Assembly (NCBI GenBank): GCA_024690725.1
Contig: JAILOQ010000088.1
Coordinates: 1-49,336, forward strand
DNA from: Lachnospiraceae bacterium
GTDB taxonomy: Bacteria > Bacillota > Clostridia > Lachnospirales > Lachnospiraceae
Direction of reading: 5' to 3'
Length of the DNA stretch: 49,336 nt
Below are positions 10,742 through 20,305 of the stretch, piece by piece. Made by a program: the position numbers and the translations under genes. The number at the start of each line of letters is the position of its first letter. Within the stretch, counting starts at the first letter, position 1. Under the pieces are notes generated by a model, which did no database searches, was not told the origin of the DNA, and worked only from the letters and a program-made list of their open reading frames with translations.

Positions 10742-11347
10742 ATGTACGCATATATCAAAGGTATCGTTACGGATATATCGGAAGAAGGGATCGTGGTCGA
10801 AACGAACGGGATCGGTTACAACATCCGTGTTCCGTCTCCGTTTTCTTATAACATCGGCGAGGAAACCAAAGTCTATACCTATACCCAGGTGCAGGAGGAT
10901 GCCTTGAAACTGATCGGTTTTGAGAATAAGGATATGCTTACTGTCTTTAAACTTTTGATCTCGGTAACAAGCGTTGGACCGAAAGCCGGATTGTCGATCC
11001 TTTCCATTATGTCGGCCGACGATGTAAGGTTTGCCATCTTTTCTCAGGATGCGAAGGCGATCGCAAAGGCTCCCGGTGTCGGGAAAAAGTCGGCGGATCG
11101 CATTATCCTGGATCTGAAGGACAAGATTTCGCTTCGGGATACGACATCAATGCCCACGCAGTTACTTGCCGGGGATGATACGGAATCACTGGCGGGCTAT
11201 GACGATGTCAGAAAAGACGCGATCGAAGCCTTGCATGCGCTCGGTTATGGTATGAGCGAAGCGGCCAAAGCTGTCAGCAAGGTGGAAGTAACGGATGAAA
11301 CGAGTGCCGATGAGGTGTTAAAGGCGGCACTGAAGTTTTTGTTCTGA
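10742..11347 (+). CDS. ruvA: Holliday junction branch migration protein RuvA
   Basis: MYAYIKGIVTDISEEGIVVETNGIGYNI; PGVGKKSADRIILDLKDK. Confidence 0.95.
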   Translation: MYAYIKGIVTDISEEGIVVETNGIGYNIRVPSPFSYNIGEETKVYTYTQVQEDALKLIGFENKDMLTVFKLLISVTSVGPKAGLSILSIMSADDVRFAIFSQDAKAIAKAPGVGKKSADRIILDLKDKISLRDTTSMPTQLLAGDDTESLAGYDDVRKDAIEALHALGYGMSEAAKAVSKVEVTDETSADEVLKAALKFLF

Positions 11348-11389
11348 TGAGTAAGAAATTAAGGGAAATAACCGGAGATTTGGAGAAAT

Positions 11390-12394
11390 ATGGCACAGAT
11401 TATTGAAACTGCAATAACGGAAGAGGATCAGAAGTTAGACGGCTCACTAAGACCGCTGCGCATGGATGATTATATCGGTCAGAGCAAGGCGAAAGAGACG
11501 TTACAGATCTATATCGAAGCGGCTAAGAAACGAAATGAGCCCTTGGATCACGTTCTGTTTTACGGCCCGCCCGGACTCGGAAAGACGACGCTTGCGGGGG
11601 TCATCGCAAATGAAATGGGAACGCATATCAAGGTCACCAGCGGTCCCGCGATCGAAAAGCCGGGAGATATGGCTGCGATCTTAAACGGGCTTTCGGACGG
11701 CGATGTCCTGTTTGTGGATGAGATCCACAGGTTAAACAGACAGGTGGAAGAGGTGCTTTACCCGGCAATGGAGGACTATTGCATCGATATCATGATCGGC
11801 AAAGGTCCCACGGCAAAATCGATCCGCTTGGATCTGCCGAAGTTTACGCTGATCGGCGCAACAACGCGTGCCGGACTTTTGACGGCTCCGTTAAGAGACC
11901 GTTTCGGCGTGATCCACAGACTGGAGTTTTACAGCATTGAGGAACTCACACAGATCATTTACCATTCCGCCGGTATTTTAAAGGTGAAGGTGGATGCAAA
12001 GGGAGCTCTGGAAATGGCAAGGAGAAGCCGCGGAACACCGCGTCTTGCCAATCGCGTGCTGAAACGCGTCAGAGACTTTGCCGAAGTGCGCTATGACGGC
12101 GTGATCACGGGAGATGTAGCCGCAGAAGCGCTGGATCTTTTGGATGTGGATAAGCTGGGGCTCGATCATACGGATCGCAATCTGTTACTTACGATGCTGA
12201 CTCGGTTTCACGGCGGACCGGTCGGTCTGGATACCTTGGCTGCGGCAACGGGTGAGGACGCCGGCACGATCGAAGATGTGAACGAACCGTATTTTATCAA
12301 GACCGGACTGATTGAAAGAACGCCGCGCGGAAGGGTCGCAACCGAGGCTTGTTACCGCCATTTCGGGATTCCGAAGCCCGCAGATACAGTGTGA
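11390..12394 (+). CDS. ruvB: Holliday junction branch migration DNA helicase RuvB
   Basis: [45 protein letters not shown]. Confidence 0.97.
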   Translation: MAQIIETAITEEDQKLDGSLRPLRMDDYIGQSKAKETLQIYIEAAKKRNEPLDHVLFYGPPGLGKTTLAGVIANEMGTHIKVTSGPAIEKPGDMAAILNGLSDGDVLFVDEIHRLNRQVEEVLYPAMEDYCIDIMIGKGPTAKSIRLDLPKFTLIGATTRAGLLTAPLRDRFGVIHRLEFYSIEELTQIIYHSAGILKVKVDAKGALEMARRSRGTPRLANRVLKRVRDFAEVRYDGVITGDVAAEALDLLDVDKLGLDHTDRNLLLTMLTRFHGGPVGLDTLAAATGEDAGTIEDVNEPYFIKTGLIERTPRGRVATEACYRHFGIPKPADTV

Positions 12395-12474
12395 CCGATC
12401 CGGTCAGTTGAACCGGTCAAAATCGTATTTTGGCAAAAATAATAGATTTCAATTGTTATTCTTAAGATTATATC

Positions 12475-12502
12475 TTGTTTTATAAAAACTTTCTGCTATA
12501 AT
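12475..12502 (+). promoter_or_regulatory. Promoter upstream of zapA-like gene
   Basis: TTGTTT, 16-bp spacer, TATAAT (12497-12502). Confidence 0.65.
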
Positions 12503-12605
12503 ATATGTTGTATCAGGCAAAAAATAAAATACCAAGATGTTGTGGTGATTGACCAATACGGACAATCGATATATTTATCGAGCATTTGAAACAGGGGAAG
12601 AGATC

Positions 12606-13004
12606 ATGAAAAACGAAACAGAGGTTTTGATCGGCGGAAAGATTTTTGTGTTGAGCGGACATGAGTCCGAAGAATATATGCAGAAGGTTGCCATGTATAT
12701 CAACGGCAAGATCGCTGAGTATGCGGATATCGATGCATACCGCAGCCTTTCGACAGATTATAAGAATGTTCTTTTGCAATTAAACATTGCAGACGACTAT
12801 TTCAAAGCGCTTAGCCGTGTGGAAGAGCTCGAAGAAGAACTCGAAGCCAAGGAACGAGAGCTTTACGGGTTAAAGAACGATCTGATCTCTCATCAGATGC
12901 TTTTGGAAAAGCGCGAAAAGACGATCCAGTCTCAGCAAAATGAGATCAACGAATGCAATCGTCAGATCGCCAGAATGGAAGCTGTTTCCAAGATCACGGG
13001 CTAA
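12606..13004 (+). CDS. zapA: Cell division protein ZapA family
   Basis: EVLIGGKIFVLSGHESEEYMQKVAMYINGKI followed by coiled coil. Confidence 0.8.
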   Translation: MKNETEVLIGGKIFVLSGHESEEYMQKVAMYINGKIAEYADIDAYRSLSTDYKNVLLQLNIADDYFKALSRVEELEEELEAKERELYGLKNDLISHQMLLEKREKTIQSQQNEINECNRQIARMEAVSKITG

Positions 13005-13029
13005 ACACAGTCCATTATAAAGCAGATGC

Positions 13030-13068
13030 AAACCATCCGGATCGAAAGACAGGATGGTTTTCATTTTA
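13030..13068 (+). terminator. Rho-independent terminator
   Basis: AAACCATCC...GGATGGTTTTCATTTT. Confidence 0.75.
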
Positions 13069-13122
13069 TCGCATGAAACGACTATGAAATAAAAAACTGG
13101 GATTTGATCAAAGAACCGGAAG

Positions 13123-15300
13123 ATGAACTCGCACAGTAAGGATAATGGGAAAAAGAACGTGGAACTGCTCGCCCCGGCGGGAGATTACGCCTGCTTTTTG
13201 GCGGCGGTAAATGCCGGAGCGGATGCGGTCTATTTGGGAGGTACCTTATTCGGTGCCAGAGCTTATGCCTCAAATTTCTCGAACGAAGAGTTGCTTGAGG
13301 CTATTTCGTATGCGCACGTATTCGGCGTGAAGGTCTACCTTACGGTCAACACCCTGGTAAAAGAACGGGAGCGAAAAGACCTGCTGCCGTTTCTGATCCC
13401 GTTTTACGAAGCCGGTCTTGATGGCGTGATCGTCCAGGATTTCGGCGTTTTGAAGATGTGCAGGGAACATTTTCCCGATATGGAATGTCATGCGAGCACT
13501 CAGATGTGCATCGCTTCCGCCTACGGAGCACGCCTGTTAAAAGCATATGGGGTGAGTCGCGTTGTACCCGCAAGGGAGCTTTCCTTGGAGGAATTAAAGG
13601 ACATCAAAAACGAAGGTGTGGAAGTGGAAGCGTTTGTTCACGGCGCCATGTGCTACGCCTATTCCGGACAATGCCTGTTTTCGAGTTTTCTCGGCGGAAG
13701 AAGCGGAAACCGCGGCAGATGTGCCGGTTCCTGTCGCTTACCGTATTCCTTCGGTGACAGGAAAGAAGAATACCCTTTGAGTTTAAAGGATATGTGTACC
13801 GTCACGATCCTCGATAAACTGATCGACGCCGGGATTGATTCTTTTAAGATCGAAGGAAGGATGAAAAATCCGTACTATGTGGCCGGAGTGACGGCGCTGT
13901 ATCGAAAATACATCGATCTGTATGAACGGGATCCGAACCATTTTCGGGTGACCGACGAGGATCTTGCGCTTTTGCATAAACTCTATATCCGTTCCGAACT
14001 TTCCGAAGGATACTATGAGCGGCACAACGGAAAAGAAATGGTTTCTTTGCACAATCCCGCTTATAAGAGTGCGGATGAAGCGGAGTTTGCGGAGATAAAA
14101 GAACGTTTTCTGGATAAAAACAGACAGCTCGGTCTGTCGGCGGAAGTGTATGCAAAGGTCGGAGAAGCACTTTCTTTGACCGTGTGGGACGGGATCCGTT
14201 CTGTCACGGTGCAGGGCGATATCGTGCAACAAGCCGAGAAGCGCACCGCGACAAAAGAAGATATTGAAAAACAAATTGCGAAGACGGGGAATACGCCGTT
14301 TCATTTTGATGAGATTTCGGTTATAATAGAGGGTAGTGCATTTTTGCCGGTGAAGCAACTGAACGATATTCGGCGAAATGCGCTCGAGGAAATGAAGCAT
14401 CTTCTTTGTTCCGAAGGCTGTAGAACTTATCGGGAGCCGGAACGTACAAAGGAGGAGACGGGCAAAGCGGAACAGGCAAAGCACGCTGCAAATGGCGGAA
14501 TTGTGTGTTATGTTTCAAACGAAGCACAGGCTGAAGATATTGCGGATTTTGTTGCAAAAGTTCCGGGGACGGAGATGACCGTACAGATTTCGCATCTGCT
14601 CTTGGAGCAGACCGATGTCGCAAAGCTTTGTGCGAAACTTCATGCATGCGGCATAAGGACAGAGTTTGCGCTTCCGAGAGTGTTTCGAAAACGAGCCGCA
14701 ACGTATCTGGATCATGCGCTTACGGAGGAGATCTTATCCGGTTTTGACGGGATTTTGGTCAATACCCTGGACGGTCTGGCATATGCCGCATCAAGGATCG
14801 AAGCGACGGACCGGAAGGCAGAGCTTTTGGGATCCGCCGGACTTTATGTCACGAATACCGAGGCTTTGCGGTTTGTGAAGGAACTGGGTGTGACGCGTTA
14901 CACCTCGAGCCTTGAGTTAAATGAGCATCAGCAAACGGATATCTTGCCGCTTCTTTCGCGGGATATCTTTGTTTACGGACATATTCCGTTTATGCAGACG
15001 GCCGGGTGCTTAAAAAAGACCTATGATCTATGCGATCATAAGAGCGGCTGGCAAGTTCTCACGGACAGACGGGGGCAGAAGCTGCCGGTGTATAACGATT
15101 GTATTCTTTGTGAGAATACGATATTTAACGGCGTTGTACTTTCTTTGCACAGGGAGTTTGCGGGCCTTACGGATGGCAACCGAAAGTTTTATTTTACGAA
15201 TGAGTCACATCCAAAAGCCGTACTTACGGCATTTTTGAACGGAGAAGATGTTCCCTATGCCGACTATACAAAAGGGCACTTCAAAAAGGGAATGGAATAG
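13123..15300 (+). CDS. U32 family peptidase
   Basis: ELLAPAGDYACFLAAVNAGADAVYLGG; MECHASTQMCIAS; FVHGAMCYAYSGQCLFSSFLGGRSGNRGRCAGSCRLPY. Confidence 0.92.
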   Translation: MNSHSKDNGKKNVELLAPAGDYACFLAAVNAGADAVYLGGTLFGARAYASNFSNEELLEAISYAHVFGVKVYLTVNTLVKERERKDLLPFLIPFYEAGLDGVIVQDFGVLKMCREHFPDMECHASTQMCIASAYGARLLKAYGVSRVVPARELSLEELKDIKNEGVEVEAFVHGAMCYAYSGQCLFSSFLGGRSGNRGRCAGSCRLPYSFGDRKEEYPLSLKDMCTVTILDKLIDAGIDSFKIEGRMKNPYYVAGVTALYRKYIDLYERDPNHFRVTDEDLALLHKLYIRSELSEGYYERHNGKEMVSLHNPAYKSADEAEFAEIKERFLDKNRQLGLSAEVYAKVGEALSLTVWDGIRSVTVQGDIVQQAEKRTATKEDIEKQIAKTGNTPFHFDEISVIIEGSAFLPVKQLNDIRRNALEEMKHLLCSEGCRTYREPERTKEETGKAEQAKHAANGGIVCYVSNEAQAEDIADFVAKVPGTEMTVQISHLLLEQTDVAKLCAKLHACGIRTEFALPRVFRKRAATYLDHALTEEILSGFDGILVNTLDGLAYAASRIEATDRKAELLGSAGLYVTNTEALRFVKELGVTRYTSSLELNEHQQTDILPLLSRDIFVYGHIPFMQTAGCLKKTYDLCDHKSGWQVLTDRRGQKLPVYNDCILCENTIFNGVVLSLHREFAGLTDGNRKFYFTNESHPKAVLTAFLNGEDVPYADYTKGHFKKGME

Positions 15301-15303
15301 ATT

Positions 15304-16695
15304 ATGGCACTTGTTATATCTGATTTATCAAAATATGTGATCGTGATCTTCATGGCGATTTATACCCTGGAGGCTTTTTTGTCGTTCGCGATCAGGAGTC
15401 GCGGATATTTGGAGGGGTTATATTACCGCCAGATCATTTGTATGTTTATCATTCATTTCGTTTCTTTTGCGGCCATATGCTTAGAGACGAGCGATCTGTC
15501 CTACATTGTCTTTTACGGTTTTCAACAGATCCTGTTGTTTGCCGCCATTGCGCTCAATCGCGCGATCTATCCGAATGTAAACAAATTGCTTTTGAACAAT
15601 ATGTCGATGCTTTTGGCGATCGGCTTTGTGATCCTGACACGACTCGATTACGAAAAGAGTATCCGTCAGGTGACGTATGCGGCGATTTCTTTGGTCTTAT
15701 GTCTTTTCATTCCGCTTGCGGTCAATCGGTTTCAGGATATCATCCCCAGGTTCGGCTGGGTGTACGGGGCCGTCGGTATTGTGATGCTCGCCGGTGTTTT
15801 GCTTTTGGGCGTTGCAACGAACGGATCGAAGATATCCTATACGATCTTGGGGTATACCTTCCAGCCGTCCGAGTTTGTGAAGATATTGTATGTCTTCTTT
15901 ATTGCGGGAATGCTGTATAAATCATCGAATTTCAAACAGGTGCTTTTGGCCAGCCTGATCGCGGGACTTCATGTGATCATCCTGGTGGTCTCGCGCGACC
16001 TCGGAAGCGCGCTGATCTTGTTTATCGTGTATGTGGCAATGATCTTTATTGCTACGAACAACCATTTCTACCTGATCGCATCCTTATTGGCGGGGGCGAT
16101 CGGCGGTATCATGGCCTCGCGGTACTTTAGCCATGTGCAGGTCCGTATTCAGGCATGGCGCGATCCGTTCAGTTATATTGACGGTACCGGCTATCAGATC
16201 ACACAGTCCCTGTTTGCGATCGGCACCGGCGGATGGTTCGGTATGGGACTTTATCAGGGCGATCCCACGGCGATCCCTTATGTTGAGGATGACTTTGTAT
16301 TCTCGGCGATCGCGGAAGAAATGGGCGTTTTGTTCAGCGGACTTTTGGTACTGCTTTGCTTAAGCTGCTTTATCTGCATGATCTATGTCTGTCTGAAGTT
16401 GAAACATCAGTTTTACCGTCTGGTTTCTGCAGGCCTGGCGGTTACGTATATATTCCAGATCTTCCTTACGATCGGCGGCGGAACCCGCCTGATCCCGTTA
16501 ACAGGTGTGACCTTACCGCTTGTCAGCTACGGAGGGAGCAGCGTCCTTACGACTTTGATCATGTTCAGCATTGTACAGGGCATTTATGCGATAGAAGCAG
16601 AGGAAGGAGAGCGTCGCATTGCAAGAAGAAGAAAGAAGCTTCAGCGCAGAAGAGAAAAAGAATATTTCGAGACAGAAGAAGGAGAAGAAGCATAG
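15304..16695 (+). CDS. FtsW/RodA/SpoVE family SEDS protein
   Basis: Multi-TM; QPSEFVKI, RDLGSALILF, FVFSAIAEEMG, TGVTLPLVSYGGSS. Confidence 0.9.
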   Translation: MALVISDLSKYVIVIFMAIYTLEAFLSFAIRSRGYLEGLYYRQIICMFIIHFVSFAAICLETSDLSYIVFYGFQQILLFAAIALNRAIYPNVNKLLLNNMSMLLAIGFVILTRLDYEKSIRQVTYAAISLVLCLFIPLAVNRFQDIIPRFGWVYGAVGIVMLAGVLLLGVATNGSKISYTILGYTFQPSEFVKILYVFFIAGMLYKSSNFKQVLLASLIAGLHVIILVVSRDLGSALILFIVYVAMIFIATNNHFYLIASLLAGAIGGIMASRYFSHVQVRIQAWRDPFSYIDGTGYQITQSLFAIGTGGWFGMGLYQGDPTAIPYVEDDFVFSAIAEEMGVLFSGLLVLLCLSCFICMIYVCLKLKHQFYRLVSAGLAVTYIFQIFLTIGGGTRLIPLTGVTLPLVSYGGSSVLTTLIMFSIVQGIYAIEAEEGERRIARRRKKLQRRREKEYFETEEGEEA

Positions 16696-18103
16696 CAATG
16701 TTCCGATCTGGATCGTTTTGTACATCTTCGTGATCCTGATGCTCGTTTGTGTGATCCACGAGTTTTACTTCATGCGTTACGAAAGCGAGACGGTCATCAA
16801 CAATTCCTACAATCCGCGCCAGACGATCCTTGCGTCCAGGAATATCCGCGGTTCGATCTTATCGGCGGACGGCGAGGCATTGGCGCAGACCGTAAAGAGC
16901 AAAGAAGACGGATCGGAGAAGCGCATTTATCCGTATGCAAACCTTTTCAGTCACGTGGTCGGCTTTTCCACAAAAGGAAAGACGGGTGTCGAGAATATCG
17001 GCAATATGCAGCTGCTTAACTCCCATTCTTCTCTGGGATCGAAGATCTCAAACGAGCTTTCCTCGGAAAAGAACATCGGTGACAATGTCGTAACGACGTT
17101 AAATGTGGCGGTTCAGAAGGAAGCCTATCTTGCACTCGGTGCATATGACGGAGCGATCATCGTAACGGAGCCCGATACCGGAAAGATCATTGCCATGGTC
17201 TCCAAACCCGACTTCGATCCGAACGAGATTGTCGATATCTGGGACGATCTGGTGGATAATACGGAATCGAGTGTGCTCTTAAACCGTGCGACCCAGGGAC
17301 TTTATCCGCCGGGATCCACCTTTAAGATCGTCACGAGCCTTGCTTATTATCGGCAGAATGCAGCCGACGTTTCGCGGTATTCCTTTAACTGCAACGGTTC
17401 ATTTACCTATGAGGGAAATCGCATCAACTGCTACCACGGAAGCAGTCACGGAAGTGAGGATTTCAAGAAGAGTTTTGCAAAATCCTGTAATTCCAGCTTT
17501 GCGAATATCGGTGTCTCGTTGGATCTTGCGGGCTTGAATTCCACCTGCGAGGATCTGTTGTTCAATCAGGATTTCAAACTGGATTATACCGTTGCGAACG
17601 GGAAATATGTCCTTGGAACGAATGCGGATTCCTATGATGTGATGCAGACATCCATCGGACAGGGAAAGACGCAGATCACACCGATGCAGTTGAATATGAT
17701 CACCTGTGCGGTGGCCAACAAAGGAAATTGCATGAAACCCATGGTCGTCGATCATGTCGAAAGCTATGAAGGCAACCTGGTAAAACAATATAACCCGGAA
17801 ACCTATGCCGAACTTATGACGGAAGACGAAGCGGCATTTTTGACGGATCTGATGACGGAGGTTGTTAAGACGGGTACCGCAACACGCCTCCAAAACGACA
17901 ATTACACAGCAGCCGGAAAGACCGGTTCTGCTGAGTATAACGGCAATAAAGCGGATTCTCATGCGTGGTTCACGGGCTTTGCACCGGCGGAAGATCCGCA
18001 GGTTTGCGTTACCATTATCGTAGAGGGTGCCGGAAGCGGCGGAGAGTATGCCGTTCCCATCGCAAAACGTATCTTTGATGCATATTTTGCATCTGTGGAT
18101 TAG
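16619..18103 (+). CDS. Penicillin-binding transpeptidase (class B, FtsI/PbpA-like)
   Basis: SxxK PPGSTFKI, SxN SCNSSF, KTG AGKTGSAE; TTG start with AGGAAGGAGA SD; 77-bp overlap with previous gene. Confidence 0.88.
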   Translation: MQEEERSFSAEEKKNISRQKKEKKHSNVPIWIVLYIFVILMLVCVIHEFYFMRYESETVINNSYNPRQTILASRNIRGSILSADGEALAQTVKSKEDGSEKRIYPYANLFSHVVGFSTKGKTGVENIGNMQLLNSHSSLGSKISNELSSEKNIGDNVVTTLNVAVQKEAYLALGAYDGAIIVTEPDTGKIIAMVSKPDFDPNEIVDIWDDLVDNTESSVLLNRATQGLYPPGSTFKIVTSLAYYRQNAADVSRYSFNCNGSFTYEGNRINCYHGSSHGSEDFKKSFAKSCNSSFANIGVSLDLAGLNSTCEDLLFNQDFKLDYTVANGKYVLGTNADSYDVMQTSIGQGKTQITPMQLNMITCAVANKGNCMKPMVVDHVESYEGNLVKQYNPETYAELMTEDEAAFLTDLMTEVVKTGTATRLQNDNYTAAGKTGSAEYNGNKADSHAWFTGFAPAEDPQVCVTIIVEGAGSGGEYAVPIAKRIFDAYFASVD

Positions 18104-18165
18104 GACTATCTTTTTTTGAAAAAATATTGTAAAATCTTACTAGGTATGTAAAGGAGGGATACAAT

Positions 18166-19053
18166 TTGTTTGATCGAATTTTCGGTAATTATTTAGTAAA
18201 TGCCGGGCACCTTACAAAAGAACAGCTTGCAGAGGTGATCGAGGCGGAGAGTACCACAAGAGTAAAACTCGGATTGATCGCAGTGGCGGAGAAGCTCATG
18301 ACGCAGGAACAGGCGGATGAAGTGAACCACTTACAGACCGTAATGGATAAGCGTTTTGGTGATATCGCAGTCAGCAAAGGTTATCTTACGGATGATCAGG
18401 TATCTTCTTTGCTCAAGAAGCAAGGAAATATCTACATGCTCTTTGTACAGACCGTGACGGAAAAAGGCTTTATGTCGATCGAAGAGATCGATGAGTCGCT
18501 CAGTGCTTATCAGGATGAAAACGGACTGACACATACCGATATGGACGATCTGTTAAGCGGAGACGTAGATCGTACCGTGCGTCTGTTTTTACCGCAGAAC
18601 GATGCGCTTTATGACCGGTTCTGTGCATTGGCTGTTCGTACATTGATCCGTGTGATCAATTCGGGTGCATATGTATCCAAGGCATTTTTGGTGGATGAGA
18701 TCTATACCGATCGTTTCGCTATGCAGAAGGTAGAAGGCGACCACAATATCAGTGCCGGATTCGCCGGTGTGGGTGACGGTCTTCTCTGTATCGCAGAACC
18801 TTTTGCGGATGAAGAATTTGACAGCGTCGATCTGGATGCATTGGATGCGGTAGGCGAGTTTATGAACTGTGTGAACGGTTTGTTTGCAACGGAATTGAGC
18901 AATGAAAACGTGGATATTGATATGCTGCCGCCTGAGTTTTTCGATCATCCGGTTCATATCAAAGGAAAACAGTTTTGCGTATTCCCGATCTATATCGGGG
19001 AAGGTGTTGTGAATTTTATCTTAGCAATTGACGAGTCGTTGGAAGTCAGCTAA
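18166..19053 (+). CDS. Three MshEN-like repeats fused to CheX-like domain
   Basis: TTG start after AAGGAGGG; three 24-aa repeats at 29-aa period (aa 5-86); C-terminal ..DALDAVGEFMNCVNGLFATELS with ExxN motif (E231-N234). Confidence 0.7.
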   Translation: MFDRIFGNYLVNAGHLTKEQLAEVIEAESTTRVKLGLIAVAEKLMTQEQADEVNHLQTVMDKRFGDIAVSKGYLTDDQVSSLLKKQGNIYMLFVQTVTEKGFMSIEEIDESLSAYQDENGLTHTDMDDLLSGDVDRTVRLFLPQNDALYDRFCALAVRTLIRVINSGAYVSKAFLVDEIYTDRFAMQKVEGDHNISAGFAGVGDGLLCIAEPFADEEFDSVDLDALDAVGEFMNCVNGLFATELSNENVDIDMLPPEFFDHPVHIKGKQFCVFPIYIGEGVVNFILAIDESLEVS

Positions 19054-19072
19054 GAATTTAGGAGGTATGAAA

Positions 19073-19432
19073 GTGGCAAATATTCTCATTGTGGATGACT
19101 CCAGAACATCCAGAAAAGTATTACGAGGCATTCTGGAAGAGGCCGGATATACCGTAATTGATGAGGCGGTAAACGGTCAGGAAGGCGCGGACAAGTATAA
19201 AAGTTTAAACCCCGATCTTGTGACGCTTGATATTACAATGCCCGTGATGGATGGAATCGAGGCACTTCGCCTGATCAAAGAAGCCAATGCGAATGCAAAG
19301 GTGATCATGGTGACGGCTGCCGGTCAGAAGAACAAGATGATCGAATGCATCAAGATCGGTGCGGACGATTTCCTTACCAAGCCTTTTGACAAAGAGGAGA
19401 TCATTAACGTTATCAAAAAAATCGTAAAATAA
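19073..19432 (+). CDS. CheY-like single-domain response regulator
   Basis: ILIVDDSRTSRKV, phospho-acceptor TLDITMPVMDG, MVTAAG, LTKPF; GGAGG SD spacing favours GTG 19073. Confidence 0.92.
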   Translation: MANILIVDDSRTSRKVLRGILEEAGYTVIDEAVNGQEGADKYKSLNPDLVTLDITMPVMDGIEALRLIKEANANAKVIMVTAAGQKNKMIECIKIGADDFLTKPFDKEEIINVIKKIVK

Positions 19433-19466
19433 ATCCGATACACCAGCGCATAGAGGAGGATTGCAT

Positions 19467-19919
19467 ATGATCGAAGCAACGAGCTGTGGCGGTGTGGTGA
19501 TTTTTCGCGGTAAGATACTTCTTTTATACAAGAATATTTATCACAGAAACGACGGCTGGGTATTACCGAAGGGGACCGTGGAAGAAGGCGAAGAGTTTTC
19601 GGAAACGGCGCTCAGAGAGGTAAAAGAAGAAAGCGGAGCAAACGCTACCATTATCAAATATATCGGGAAGAGCGCATATTCTTTCCGGGGGAACGATGAC
19701 ATCGTCGAAAAAGAAGTGCATTGGTATCTGATGATGGGCGAAAGCTATTACTCCAAGCCTCAAAAAGAAGAGTTTTTTACGGATTCCGGGTTTTACAAAT
19801 ATCATGAGGCCTACCATCTTCTGAAGTATGACAACGAGCGTCAGATCTTAGAGCAGGCTTATGAAGAATATCTCAGTTTGAAAAAAGCAAACCTATGGGG
19901 GAGTAAAAAATACTTTTAA
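19467..19919 (+). CDS. NUDIX hydrolase
   Basis: GWVLPKGTVEEGEEFSETALREVKEESG Nudix box. Confidence 0.92.
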   Translation: MIEATSCGGVVIFRGKILLLYKNIYHRNDGWVLPKGTVEEGEEFSETALREVKEESGANATIIKYIGKSAYSFRGNDDIVEKEVHWYLMMGESYYSKPQKEEFFTDSGFYKYHEAYHLLKYDNERQILEQAYEEYLSLKKANLWGSKKYF

Positions 19920-19927
19920 TGCAATAT

Positions 19928-19952
19928 GGGGAAGGCGTAAGCCTTCCCTTTT
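19928..19952 (+). terminator. Rho-independent terminator
   Basis: GGGAAGGC-GTAA-GCCTTCCC-TTTT. Confidence 0.85.
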
Positions 19953-19990
19953 AGATAACGGAACACAGAAAGATTTGCCGGTGATTGCAG

Positions 19991-20305
19991 ATGCATGTAT
20001 ACAAAGAATTATACTGTGATGAGAAATGCAAAAAGAAAAAGCAGGTGATCCTGCACAGAATTCGGGTACATGCGGGACTTGCCCCGTCTGTATACCTGAT
20101 CACGCTGGCGGGTTCCGATGACTATTTTGATATTTTGCCCGGGTATGTACTGAAGCAAAAGCAGTATCCCATCGACGATCTTTACGTCATGGGAATGGCG
20201 GATGGATACGACAGTGCCGTGGAACTGGTACAGGAAATGATCCGGGATTTCAGCGAACAATTTGAAACCGTATATTTTAAGGAACAGCTATGGGGATTGT
20301 TTTAA
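19991..20305 (+). CDS. Hypothetical protein, about 104 aa
   Basis: Open frame overlapping the next CDS start by 16 nt; no recognised domain; start codon uncertain. Confidence 0.55.
   Translation: MHVYKELYCDEKCKKKKQVILHRIRVHAGLAPSVYLITLAGSDDYFDILPGYVLKQKQYPIDDLYVMGMADGYDSAVELVQEMIRDFSEQFETVYFKEQLWGLF

Noticed and set aside
12395-12440. CCGGTCA direct/inverted repeats after ruvB
   Set aside because: Short (6-7 bp) and without a T-tract; cannot be distinguished from a weak terminator remnant or chance.
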